DNA of 64,000 bases, taken from contig CAKPCL010000003.1 in NCBI GenBank assembly GCA_934141605.1, positions 58,564-122,563 of the forward strand, written 5' to 3'. Both the position numbers and the translations under genes were made by a program. The notes beneath the pieces are model-generated. The model was not told where the DNA came from. It was given only the letters and a program-made list of their open reading frames with translations, and did no database searches. Positions within the stretch are counted from its first letter, which is position 1, and every line of letters starts with the position of its first letter. Below are positions 51,839 through 60,532 of the stretch, piece by piece. The DNA comes from an uncultured Clostridia bacterium (GTDB lineage: Bacteria > Bacillota > Clostridia > TANB77 > CAG-508).

Positions 51839-52276
51839 ATGGAAAAGTTACTGAACACATTAGCCAATGGACTTAGTATACGGTTTAAGAAGTCTGAAGA
51901 CTATGAAGGAGAAGTACTAAATGTTACCTTTCAGTCATTTGACTATAGACCTGTAACAAAAGAAGTTCAAGAACTTTTCAAGTCAAAGTTTAAAGAGCAT
52001 TTGTTTACAAAGCTTAAGGAACTTGAAAGTCCTGGTAACTTTGTAGAATACTCTTTTAAACATGGTGTTGTCTATCCTATGAGTTCTCTCATGGATACTG
52101 CCAATGATAATATGGCAGAAGTGTTACTTCAGCTTCCTGCTCTGGAAGCTGGTGAGAGCTACAATCTTCCAGAAAATACTTTTGTTTCATTTAGGTTACT
52201 TGAAAAAAATGGCGATAACATTACAGTTGCAATAAAACCTTTATGTAGCTGGACAAAAAATTCTTATGATCAGTAA
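51839..52276 (+). CDS. Orphan soluble protein, unknown function
   Basis: A 145-residue protein starting MEKLLNTLANGLSIRFKKSE, without membrane segments or recognised motifs. It has a mix of strands and helices (VTKEVQELFKSKFKEHLFTK; MAEVLLQLPALEAGESYNLP). An excellent AAAGGAGG lies 8 bases upstream and its own terminator follows. Codon use differs from neighbours (GCC, CTG, CTC, and an in-frame CGG at codon 15), and it is on the opposite strand. Likely acquired by transfer; no function can be assigned. Confidence 0.7.
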   Translation: MEKLLNTLANGLSIRFKKSEDYEGEVLNVTFQSFDYRPVTKEVQELFKSKFKEHLFTKLKELESPGNFVEYSFKHGVVYPMSSLMDTANDNMAEVLLQLPALEAGESYNLPENTFVSFRLLEKNGDNITVAIKPLCSWTKNSYDQ

Positions 52277-52284
52277 TGCAAACG

Positions 52285-52317
52285 AAAAAGGCCTATTCTT
52301 TTTGAATAGGTCTTTTT
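52285..52317 (+). terminator. Terminator of the 51839 gene
   Basis: AAAAAGGCCTATTC pairs with GAATAGGTCTTTTT around TTTTT, 8 bases after the stop. Confidence 0.9.
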
Positions 52318-52323
52318 GTAATT

Positions 52324-52406
52324 TGGTACCGATGGTGGGACTCGAACCCACATGGTTTCCCGCACGATTTTGAGTCGTGTGCGTCTACCAATTCCGCCAC
52401 ATCGGC
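52324..52406 (-). tRNA. tRNA-Leu (anticodon CAA)
   Basis: Acceptor GCCGATG pairs with CATCGGT (one G-T pair), then ACCA. Anticodon loop GACTCAAAATCG (CAA), long variable arm, T arm TGGGTTCGAGTCCCA. CCA is encoded. It decodes UUG. Confidence 0.97.
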
Positions 52407-52495
52407 ATTTAAAAGTTAAATTACTTAATTATATTAACATATTTACACAAAAAAGTCCAGTAATTATCAAAAAAATAGATGCAAAAATTTTGCAC

Positions 52496-54838
52496 CTATT
52501 TTTTCTTTTCCTCTATATCCTCTAAATTAACTATTTCATATTCAAACACAGTGACCTCTTTGATTGAAAAATCTGAAAAATCATTTTCTAAATCTGCAAA
52601 ATCAACAACCTTAAACTCCCTCTTATTCAATAAATTCAGATGCAATTTAGAAATATCCACAATCATTTTTGTTGATAAATCCATACCTACTGGCAATGTT
52701 TTATTTTGATTATCATAAAAAATAATATTTGTAAATCCAATGCCTTTTGTGCCTTCTTTTAAATTTATCTTATATAAGTTAATACTATTACCAGCAGATT
52801 TTATAGCCTCTTGCATTTCTTTTTCAGGATTAATATTAAACACATTTATCTCTTTATTTTCTAATTGTCCATCATTTATTGCTTTATACACAGGTAAATT
52901 TTCTGGAATAATTCCCTTTTCTAAGGCTTTTGCTATGTTTTGGACAACTAATTGCAAAGCTAATTTATATCCGATTGTTTTTGTATTCTTATTTATTTCA
53001 AGTATATTAAACTTGTCTTTTGGTAATTCTCTATGTTTTTTGTTATTTATTTTTCTGACCCTTGTAGTATCTTCTATAATATTTCCAAAAATATCGTATT
53101 CTTCTTCATTTAGTGATTTTAATTCTTTGGCTTCATTTTTTAATTTTTTTAGATCTTTTTCTAAATCATCTGGTGAAAAATTATTATTTTTTATTTTATT
53201 TAATATTTTAATTAAGTCTGTCGTTGCAATATATATACTATCAGTATCTTCTTTATTTAAGCTATTTCTTTGGATTTTATCTAATTTTTTACCGAATTCT
53301 TCTATATCTTCTTCATAGTCAAATGTTTTATCAATTTTTTTAATAACATTTATCTCTTCTTGTTCACCTTCTGGTAAAACGGCCATTTCGTCTTTATTAC
53401 TATATTTCCAAAATTCAAATATACTTTTTTTATGGCTATCTATCTCTTCAATGTATTTAGCTGCATTTTCAATTTTTTTAGCCATATTTTTTGTTTTTAA
53501 TTTTAACGCATTAAGGTCCATTAATAAATTTTTCATTGTTGTTTCTAATTCTTCTAGTTCTTTATATCTAGTTATTAGTTCCTCTAATGTATAAACCTTT
53601 TTAATTGGAATTTTCTTCTTTTCTTTCTTTTCCTCTGGTTGTGTTTCTTTAGGTTGTTCATCAATTTCTATGTCTTGTTCTTCAACTTCTTCAACTGATT
53701 TTTTATTGTTCTTTTTACTGTATTTAAAATAATATTTAAATTTTCCAAAAAATGATTTTTTACACTCTAAAAATGTTGATATTTGTTTTTCTTTTGCTAA
53801 GTATTCTATTTCTTGTGTTGCAACTAATTCTTGCAATTGTTTTAACTTTTTCTTATATAAACGAATTTTGCCTTTTAGTTCTTTTCTTCTTTTTAAGCCT
53901 ATTTTGTATTGTTCTCTTATAAATTCTACCATGTGGTTATATTCTATTTTTTGTCCTTCTAAGAAGAACTCTAAGCTACCATTTTTATCTACATTTGTTT
54001 CAAAATCATAAAAATTTGGAAGTTCACTTTGTAATATAAATAAGGCTTTCGTTAACTTATAAAATTCGATTGCTTCTTCTGCAGTTTTTAATTCTACTTT
54101 GTAAAAAGTTTTTACTTTTCCATATACATTTGTTTCGCCTATAATTTGAACTGATAAATTACCTTTTTTATCATATACTTCATATATTAATGGCCAGTCT
54201 TTTGTAAATAGCCACAAATAGTTTTCAAGGTCTTCAAACTCAGTCTTTTTAAGATATTTGTTTGAATACATTACACCACTTATTGGTACAAAAATTTTTC
54301 CAGTTTTTTTGTTTTCTATTTGCCTTTTTAATAAGTAAAAGAAGGTAGAATAATCTGTATCTTCTGTTGGAACTATCATAAAATATTTATCAGTATTTTC
54401 TGAATAATATATTTGCCATAAATAGTTTCCATGAAATTTAACTTTAAATGGTATATTTTTATTTAAATTTTCTTGTTCTTTTTTTATTTCTTCTATTTCA
54501 TCAATGTTCATATTTCTTAGCATATTTAAAAATGTAGTATATTTTAAAATATTATCTTCATTTTTGCTATCCAAATATTCACTTAATGGTCTTGCTTTTT
54601 TATATTTTTCACTTAATTCTTCTAGCCTATTTGTTGGTGATAATAAAATTTGTATATCTTTTATATCTATATATCTATATTGTCTATATTGTTTTTCGTC
54701 GTAAAGCCTTGGTACTCTATACTCCAATGGTTCATTTTTTTTGAATTTTTCTGGTATATTATCTAAATCTAGTCCTAAATATTCAAGTTTATCTGATATT
54801 CCTTCTACTACTTCTTTTTTCTTTCTAGGCAATTTCAA
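52496..54838 (-). CDS. Large hypothetical protein, 780 residues
   Basis: I do not recognise this protein. It has no signal peptide and no evident membrane segment. A first part (residues 1-300) is mixed alpha/beta (YLWQIYYSENTDKYFMIVPT; KIFVPISGVMYSN). The middle (310-500) is coiled coil, very lysine/glutamate rich with an acidic insertion (EEVEEQDIEIDEQPKE). The C-terminal 200 residues (LPVYKAINDGQLENKEINVF; VGMDLSTKMIVDISKLHLNLL) look globular again. It appears monocistronic and was kept intact, which suggests a real function restricted to this lineage. Confidence 0.75.
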   Translation of the reverse strand: MKLPRKKKEVVEGISDKLEYLGLDLDNIPEKFKKNEPLEYRVPRLYDEKQYRQYRYIDIKDIQILLSPTNRLEELSEKYKKARPLSEYLDSKNEDNILKYTTFLNMLRNMNIDEIEEIKKEQENLNKNIPFKVKFHGNYLWQIYYSENTDKYFMIVPTEDTDYSTFFYLLKRQIENKKTGKIFVPISGVMYSNKYLKKTEFEDLENYLWLFTKDWPLIYEVYDKKGNLSVQIIGETNVYGKVKTFYKVELKTAEEAIEFYKLTKALFILQSELPNFYDFETNVDKNGSLEFFLEGQKIEYNHMVEFIREQYKIGLKRRKELKGKIRLYKKKLKQLQELVATQEIEYLAKEKQISTFLECKKSFFGKFKYYFKYSKKNNKKSVEEVEEQDIEIDEQPKETQPEEKKEKKKIPIKKVYTLEELITRYKELEELETTMKNLLMDLNALKLKTKNMAKKIENAAKYIEEIDSHKKSIFEFWKYSNKDEMAVLPEGEQEEINVIKKIDKTFDYEEDIEEFGKKLDKIQRNSLNKEDTDSIYIATTDLIKILNKIKNNNFSPDDLEKDLKKLKNEAKELKSLNEEEYDIFGNIIEDTTRVRKINNKKHRELPKDKFNILEINKNTKTIGYKLALQLVVQNIAKALEKGIIPENLPVYKAINDGQLENKEINVFNINPEKEMQEAIKSAGNSINLYKINLKEGTKGIGFTNIIFYDNQNKTLPVGMDLSTKMIVDISKLHLNLLNKREFKVVDFADLENDFSDFSIKEVTVFEYEIVNLEDIEEKKK

Positions 54839-54857
54839 AATCTCCCTTCTATTTTTT

Positions 54858-55781
54858 TTACTTTATGATACTGTAAAAATTATCAAACTCATATCCTTGT
54901 TGTGTTAAATATTCAATAACTTTAGGTAAAAAATCTACTGTAACTTTTTTAGCTTGAGCATCGTGCATTAATACTACTAAACTATTTTTCCCTTCTGTGG
55001 TGTTTTGTAAGTTATTCATTAAATATTCTTCTGAAGGATTAACCTTTTCAGAGTCTCCTGTTAATGAGTTCCAATCAACATATAAAATATTATTTTGTTC
55101 TAATATTGTTCTTGCTTCTTTTTTTATTTGTGCATATTTTCCGCCAACAAATCCACCTGGAAATCTAAATAAATGTGAATTGTATTCTGGAACATTTATT
55201 GTATTTGCCACAATTTGATTACACTGATTATATTCATTTAGCACTTGTTCTGGTGATTCATAAATGTCTGAATATCTATGTGAATAGCCATGGTTAGCTA
55301 TATAATGTCCTTCATTATATATTCTGTTGGTTGTTTCTGGGAATATTTCTACTTGACTTCCTAATACAAAGAAGGTTGCTTTTATGTTGTATTGCTTTAG
55401 TATATCAAGTATTTGCTGTGTGTTTCTTGATGGGCCATCATCAAAGGTTAAATACGCTACTTTTGTTTCGCTTTTATATATATTTTTTAATTTTTCTTTT
55501 CCCACATCTGTTAATTGGGGAATTTTAGCTTGTCTTTCTATTTCTTTTTGCTTTTCTATTTCCTCTTGTTGTTTTTGATATTCAATAATTTGTTCTGCAT
55601 ATTTTTTTGATTTTTTAACTCTTAATGATGTGTCAACAACATAATATATTACCAACATTAAAGTTATAATAGTCATCATGATTACTATTATATTAAAAAT
55701 TATTCTCTTTTTATCTACATATTTTTTCATACTGTAAATATTATAACCCTGATATTGATCCTTACTCCAAAAAAGTCCCAT
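54858..55781 (-). CDS. Polysaccharide deacetylase (NodB domain), membrane-anchored
   Basis: A 307-residue CE4 enzyme. Membrane anchor at about residues 28-49, then a coiled stretch, then the NodB domain with motif 1 TFDDGP, motif 2 HGYSHRYSD (H-x3-H), motif 3 RFPGG, motif 4 DWNSLTGD and motif 5 VLMHD. It removes acetyl groups from peptidoglycan or a related glycan outside the membrane, giving lysozyme resistance or cortex modification. It lies between the 780-residue unknown gene and metG. Confidence 0.92.
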   Translation of the reverse strand: MGLFWSKDQYQGYNIYSMKKYVDKKRIIFNIIVIMMTIITLMLVIYYVVDTSLRVKKSKKYAEQIIEYQKQQEEIEKQKEIERQAKIPQLTDVGKEKLKNIYKSETKVAYLTFDDGPSRNTQQILDILKQYNIKATFFVLGSQVEIFPETTNRIYNEGHYIANHGYSHRYSDIYESPEQVLNEYNQCNQIVANTINVPEYNSHLFRFPGGFVGGKYAQIKKEARTILEQNNILYVDWNSLTGDSEKVNPSEEYLMNNLQNTTEGKNSLVVLMHDAQAKKVTVDFLPKVIEYLTQQGYEFDNFYSIIK

Positions 55782-55804
55782 TTATTAATCCTCTTTTATT
55801 TTCT

Positions 55805-57379
55805 TTATTTTTTCATTACTTGTTTTATATATTCTATCTCTTCTTCTGCATTTAGTCTCATAAATATTGGTTCACCTTTTTCAATTACTTTAGCATCTTT
55901 TATTTTATCATATTCTCTTAGGCTTTCCCATGTTTTTAGAGTTTCATCTGTAATTCCTATTTGTCTTAATATATTTTCTGAAGTTTCGTTCATAAATGGT
56001 TTTATTAGTATTGCTATTTTTCTTAAATTTTCTATTAGATGATACATTGCTGATTTTAATTTTTCTGTATCTTCTTCTTTTGCTAATTGCCATGGCATTG
56101 TTTCATCTATATATTTGTTGGTTCTTGATACTAATGCCCATATTTCTTGTATTGAATTTGCAATCTCAAAGTTTTCAAATAGTTTTTCAAATTTTTCTAT
56201 TTGTTCTATACATGCATTTTCTAAGTTCTCATCAACCTCATTTGGTCTTCCATTGTATTCTGGTACTTGTCCATCACAATATTTATTTACCATTGAAACT
56301 GTTCTGTTTAATAAATTGCTTAAGTCATTGCATAAATCAAAATTATATCTTTCAACAAATTCTTCTGGTGAGAATAATCCATCTTGTGATGTTGGCATTT
56401 CTCTTAATAGGAAATATTTTGTTGCATCTAGACCATATCTATCTATTAAATCTTCTGGATAAATTACATTTCCTTTTGATTTACTCATTTTTCCGCCTTT
56501 CATTGTTATCCAGTTATGAACAAATATTGTTTTTGGTAATGGTAGATCTAAAGCCATCAAGAATATTGGCCAATATATTAAGTGGAATCTTGCAATATCT
56601 TTTCCAACAACTTGTACATCTGCTGGCCAGAATTTTTTAAATAATGTCTCATCATCAGACATATATCCTAATGCTGTAAGGTAATTTGTTAAAGCATCTA
56701 CCCATACATATATTACGTGTTTTGGGTCTTTTAATACTTTTATTCCCCAGTCAAATGATGTTCTTGTAACACATAAATCTTCTAATCCTGGTTTGATAAA
56801 GTTATTTATCATTTCTTGTTTTCTGTATTCTGGTTTAACAAAATCCGGATGTTCGTCATAATATTTTAAAAGTCTATCCGCATATTTTTTCATGTTGAAA
56901 AAGTATGCTTCTTCTTTCATTGGAACTACTTCTCTTCCACAGTCCGGACATTTTCCATCAACTAATTGTGTTTGAGTAAAAAATGTTTCGCATGGTACAC
57001 AGTAAAGTCCTTCATACTCACCTTTGTAGATATCTCCTTGTTCCATAAATCTATCAAATATTTTTTGAACTACTTTTTCGTGTCTTTCGTCTGTTGTTCT
57101 TATGAAGTCGTCATATTGTATGTCCATTTTTGCCCATAATTCTTTTGCCATTGTAGCCATTCTGTCTACATATTGTTGTGGTGTTTCTCCTGCTTCTTGT
57201 GCTTTTATTTCTATTTTTTGTCCATGTTCATCTGTTCCTGTTAACATGTAACTATCTTTTCCTTTTAATTTGTTATATCTTTTTAGTGCGTCTGCTACTA
57301 CTGTTGAGTATGCTGTTCCTATATGGAATTTTCCGCTTGGATAGTATATTGGTGTTGTTACATAAAATGTTTCTTTCAT
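55805..57379 (-). CDS. metG: Methionyl-tRNA synthetase
   Basis: A 524-residue class I synthetase. HIGH-type motif is FHIGTAYS, zinc knuckle CVPCE and CPDCG, KMSKS in GGKMSKSKGNVIYPEDL, and anticodon-binding WQ (MPWQLAK). The C-terminal tRNA-binding (EMAP-like) domain seen in many Firmicutes is absent. The start at 57379 has AAAGAGGT 8 bases upstream. The promoter lies at 57479-57507. No T-box is visible. Confidence 0.95.
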   Translation of the reverse strand: MKETFYVTTPIYYPSGKFHIGTAYSTVVADALKRYNKLKGKDSYMLTGTDEHGQKIEIKAQEAGETPQQYVDRMATMAKELWAKMDIQYDDFIRTTDERHEKVVQKIFDRFMEQGDIYKGEYEGLYCVPCETFFTQTQLVDGKCPDCGREVVPMKEEAYFFNMKKYADRLLKYYDEHPDFVKPEYRKQEMINNFIKPGLEDLCVTRTSFDWGIKVLKDPKHVIYVWVDALTNYLTALGYMSDDETLFKKFWPADVQVVGKDIARFHLIYWPIFLMALDLPLPKTIFVHNWITMKGGKMSKSKGNVIYPEDLIDRYGLDATKYFLLREMPTSQDGLFSPEEFVERYNFDLCNDLSNLLNRTVSMVNKYCDGQVPEYNGRPNEVDENLENACIEQIEKFEKLFENFEIANSIQEIWALVSRTNKYIDETMPWQLAKEEDTEKLKSAMYHLIENLRKIAILIKPFMNETSENILRQIGITDETLKTWESLREYDKIKDAKVIEKGEPIFMRLNAEEEIEYIKQVMKK

Positions 57380-57478
57380 AATCACTTACCTCTTTCCTTA
57401 CATTGGGTTTTGTAGTTATGCCTTTTTGTATTTGCTTGACTTTTTGCCCTTTTGTTTTTCTCTTATTTTTTCCTACTT

Positions 57479-57507
57479 ATGTTATCACATTTTTGTTTGT
57501 TTGTCTA
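57479..57507 (-). promoter_or_regulatory. metG promoter
   Basis: TAGACA (57507-57502), 17 bases, TAACAT (57484-57479), with TGTGA before the -10. The 5' UTR is about 95 bases. It is in the 379-base gap 57386-57764, which also holds a TGAGACA hairpin, another hairpin, and the murT-gatD promoter. Confidence 0.6.
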
Positions 57508-57508
57508 G

Positions 57509-57563
57509 ATTTTTTGAGACATTTGGGATAGTCCTAATTTGTCTCATTTTTTCTGCCGAATTA
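57509..57563. repeat. TGAGACA hairpin repeat upstream of metG
   Basis: TGAGACA and TGTCTCA form the stem with GGGATAGTCCTAA between. The reverse complement starts AATTCGGCAGAAAAAATGAG and aligns over about 50 bases with the copy inside murT-gatD. Confidence 0.75.
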
Positions 57564-57597
57564 TGTTGTTATATCTTATTGTTTCCAAAAAAAGAAA

Positions 57598-57626
57598 GAT
57601 ATTATTAGTTTTACTCTAATAATATC
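57598..57626 (-). terminator. Hairpin between metG and murT-gatD promoters
   Basis: GATATTATTAG pairs with CTAATAATATC; on the minus strand TTTCTTTTTTT follows. It would stop antisense transcripts coming from murT-gatD. Confidence 0.6.
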
Positions 57627-57675
57627 CTTTTGGGGACTATATTTTAACACTATGATAAAAACATATAAAATTTTC

Positions 57676-57704
57676 TTGTAGCCTCCACTTCATTATGATA
57701 TAAT
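57676..57704 (+). promoter_or_regulatory. Extended -10 promoter of murT-gatD
   Basis: TTGTAG (57676-57681), 17 bases, TATAAT (57699-57704) preceded by TGA (extended -10). Confidence 0.7.
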
Positions 57705-57710
57705 TAAATA

Positions 57711-57737
57711 AATTATATAAATTATATAAATTATATA
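57711..57737 (+). repeat. Tandem AATTATATA x3 in the murT-gatD leader
   Basis: Three perfect 9-bp units in a row just after the -10 element, in the initial transcribed region. Slippage here could change expression. Confidence 0.75.
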
Positions 57738-57764
57738 AATTGACATTTGAAAGGACTGATATAA

Positions 57765-59912
57765 ATGAAAAACTTTTTCATAATTTTAGCAATGAAAATA
57801 CTAAACTTAATATTAAAAATATGTCACAAAAACGGAGGAAACTTTTTAGGAAAAATTGCATTTGACTGGAACCCAGAAATATTCAAATACTTCAAAGTCA
57901 ACTGTCCAGTAATTGCCGTATCTGCCACAAACGGAAAAACAATGACAAATAACTGCATAGGCTACACCTTAAAAACAGCTGGATACAAAGTTGTAAGCAA
58001 TGTTGAAGGAAACAACATGGAAACCGGCATACTTTCAACCATATTAAAAAATTGCACATTAACTGGAAAAATCAAAGCTGATTACCTAGTATTTGAAGTT
58101 GACGAAAGCTATATCCCTGTTGTATTTAAAGATTTTAGATTAGACACATTAGTAATTCTAAACTTCTTCCGTGACCAATTAGATAGAAATGGTGAAGTTG
58201 AATCTTTAATTTTAAGAATAAACGAATTTTTAAAAACTTATACAGGAAATCTAGTTTTAAATAGTGATGACCCAAATGTTTCAAGACTTGGAAGAGCTAA
58301 CCCTTCAAACAAAAATGTTTATTATTTTAGTGTTGACAAATATCAATTTGCAACAGAACAAATAAAAGAAGCCGGTGAAGGCAAATTCTGTCCTTTCTGC
58401 AAAACAAGACTAGAATACCAATATTATCAATATTCACATGTCGGAAAATTCAAATGCCCAACTTGTAATTTTGGTGATAATGAAATTTATAAATTAGCAA
58501 CAAATGTAGATTTAAAAAATAGATGTTTTGACATTGACGAAAATACTTACAAAATCAATGGAAACAGCATTTATTTAATTTATAATTATACTGCTGTATA
58601 TTCAGTTTGCAGTTTATATAATATTTCAAATGATATTGTAAAAAAATCATTTGAAACATTTGCTTTAAACAACGGTCGTTTGGAAGAAATCAAAATAAAA
58701 GGTGTTCCTACTATAATAAATTTAGCTAAAAATCCAACTGGCAGTAATGTTAGCTTGCGTATTCTAAATGAAGATGATTCAGAAAAAGAATTACTTTTTG
58801 TTTTAAATGATAATATTGCTGATGGTTTTGATGTTTCTTGGATTTGGGATATCAATTTTGATAATTTAAATAATGTTTCTAGAATTATAACTTCTGGAAC
58901 TCGTGCCTATGATATTGCTATTAGAATTAAAACTAGTGGCTTCCCTGCCGAAAAAATTGAACCTTATTTGAACTTGGAAGATGCTGTTAAAGCTTTATAT
59001 AAAACTAATGTTAAAAAATATGTTATTGCCAATTACACTTCTTTACAACCTACTAGACATGAATTAAAAAAATTTGATGAAATGAATATTGATGTAAGCA
59101 ATACTGAGTCAAGTGATGTCGACACAATTCGACAAAAAAATGAGACAAATTCGGACTGTCACAACTGTCTCAAAATTTTATATTTATACCCTGATATGCT
59201 AGAACTTTATGGTGATTATGGAAATATACAAGTGCTAAAATATAGAATTGAATTTCGTGGATACAAAGCAATTATTGATAAATATTCTATTGGTGATGAT
59301 TCTCCAAATTTTAATGATTATGATATAGTTTTTGCTGGTGGTGGTGCTGATAATGAACAAAGCATTTTAGCAGAAGATTTGGTTAAATATAAAGATAATA
59401 TAAAAGAAGCTGTTGAAAATGGCGTATTTTTCTTACTTATCTGTGGTGCTTATCAATTATTTGGCAAATACTACAAAGGCGTTGAAGGTAATATTATTCC
59501 CGGCCTTGAAGTTTTTGATTATTATACTGTTGCTAATCCTGATAGAAAGAAAAGATGTATAGGAAATATCGTTATAGAAAGTGATTTAGAAAATACAAAT
59601 ATAAAAACTAAAATTATTGGATTTGAAAATCATGGTGGACAAACTTTTGATATTTCTAATTCTTTTGGAAATGTTTTATTTGGAAATGGTAATAAATTTG
59701 GTGATACTGAAGAAGGATTCTTTAAAAACAATGTAATTGCAACTTATTTACATGGTCCTCTTCTTTCTAAAAATCCTGAACTTGCTGATTATATAATTAA
59801 ATATTGTTTAGATAGAAAATATAACCAAAGTGTTGAGTTAAAGCCTTTAGATGATGAATTTGAGAATTTGTGTAGAAAACAGTTATTAAATAGATTTTTA
59901 GAAAAAAATTAA
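57765..59912 (+). CDS. MurT-GatD fusion: lipid II isoglutaminyl synthase
   Basis: A 715-residue fusion of two normally separate subunits that amidate D-glutamate of lipid II. The MurT part (1-450) has the Mur ligase ATP site SATNGKTMTNN, VFEVDESYIP and a four-cysteine ribbon (CPFC and CPTC) near residue 207. The GatD part (470-715) has the glutaminase cysteine in LLICGAYQLFG, the histidine in YLHGPLL, and the start LYLYPDMLELYGDYGNI. The linker (about residues 454-472) is encoded by a copy of the TGAGACA hairpin repeat that keeps frame. AAAGGA precedes the ATG. Confidence 0.93.
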   Translation: MKNFFIILAMKILNLILKICHKNGGNFLGKIAFDWNPEIFKYFKVNCPVIAVSATNGKTMTNNCIGYTLKTAGYKVVSNVEGNNMETGILSTILKNCTLTGKIKADYLVFEVDESYIPVVFKDFRLDTLVILNFFRDQLDRNGEVESLILRINEFLKTYTGNLVLNSDDPNVSRLGRANPSNKNVYYFSVDKYQFATEQIKEAGEGKFCPFCKTRLEYQYYQYSHVGKFKCPTCNFGDNEIYKLATNVDLKNRCFDIDENTYKINGNSIYLIYNYTAVYSVCSLYNISNDIVKKSFETFALNNGRLEEIKIKGVPTIINLAKNPTGSNVSLRILNEDDSEKELLFVLNDNIADGFDVSWIWDINFDNLNNVSRIITSGTRAYDIAIRIKTSGFPAEKIEPYLNLEDAVKALYKTNVKKYVIANYTSLQPTRHELKKFDEMNIDVSNTESSDVDTIRQKNETNSDCHNCLKILYLYPDMLELYGDYGNIQVLKYRIEFRGYKAIIDKYSIGDDSPNFNDYDIVFAGGGADNEQSILAEDLVKYKDNIKEAVENGVFFLLICGAYQLFGKYYKGVEGNIIPGLEVFDYYTVANPDRKKRCIGNIVIESDLENTNIKTKIIGFENHGGQTFDISNSFGNVLFGNGNKFGDTEEGFFKNNVIATYLHGPLLSKNPELADYIIKYCLDRKYNQSVELKPLDDEFENLCRKQLLNRFLEKN
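59126..59180 (+). repeat. TGAGACA hairpin repeat inside murT-gatD at the domain junction
   Basis: Starts AATTCGACAAAAAAATGAGA and has the stem TGAGACA...TGTCTCA, matching the element at 57509-57563 (other strand) and the recA terminator. It is translated as the linker between the MurT and GatD domains. Its A-run precedes the hairpin on the plus strand, so it would terminate only antisense transcripts. Confidence 0.75.
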
Positions 59913-59920
59913 TATAAATC

Positions 59921-59945
59921 AGAGATATGTTGACCACATATCTCT
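59921..59945. terminator. Terminator between murT-gatD and nrdG
   Basis: AGAGATATGT and ACATATCTCT, loop of 5, then TTATTTTG; serves both converging genes. Confidence 0.85.
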
Positions 59946-59955
59946 TTATTTTGTA

Positions 59956-60480
59956 CTAATATTGTTCTTCTTTTACTATTTTCCCACTCTTCAAGCTCTC
60001 TTTTACATTTAAAATTCTTTGATTAGAAGAACCCCTAAAATGAAGCTTCAAATCCTTTTTATCCTCTTCAAATTTGCCATCAACAATCACATCAATATAT
60101 TTTAGTAATTCTCTAGTTGTTTGACTATTCTTAGCCATATTCCCCATAACATCTTTTTCAAAATCAAACCCTGTATAACACCAAATATTTTTATCAGGAA
60201 ACTTTTCCTTAACATCTTTAACCAGTGGCAATAACCCCTCTTGGTTTTTGGGTTCAAGTGGTTCTCCTCCTAAAAGAGAAAGCCCTTCTATATATTCATG
60301 GTCCATATATTCAATTATTTTTTGTTCTTCCTTTTCAGTAAATTTATCACCATAATTAAAATCCCATGCACATTGATTAAAACAGCCTTTACAATGATGA
60401 TTGCACCCACTAACAAACAGTGAAACTCTAACACCTTCCCCATTTGCTACATCTATTTTCTTTATATCTGCATAATTCAT
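59956..60480 (-). CDS. nrdG: Anaerobic ribonucleotide reductase activating protein
   Basis: A 174-residue radical SAM enzyme. The cluster motif C-x3-C-x2-C is in CNHHCKGCFNQCAWD and the SAM-binding GGEP is in SLLGGEPLEPKN. It creates the glycyl radical in NrdD. It lies 52 bases after nrdD. Confidence 0.95.
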   Translation of the reverse strand: MNYADIKKIDVANGEGVRVSLFVSGCNHHCKGCFNQCAWDFNYGDKFTEKEEQKIIEYMDHEYIEGLSLLGGEPLEPKNQEGLLPLVKDVKEKFPDKNIWCYTGFDFEKDVMGNMAKNSQTTRELLKYIDVIVDGKFEEDKKDLKLHFRGSSNQRILNVKESLKSGKIVKEEQY

Positions 60481-60532
60481 AACTTTCTCCTAAATTTTCA
60501 GAATTAATGAGTCACCTCATAAAATCCAATTT

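Noticed and set aside
57386..57700. T-box leader for metG
   Set aside because: No TGGNACCGCG-type antiterminator sequence is present, and the likely promoter (57479-57507) lies below the hairpins.
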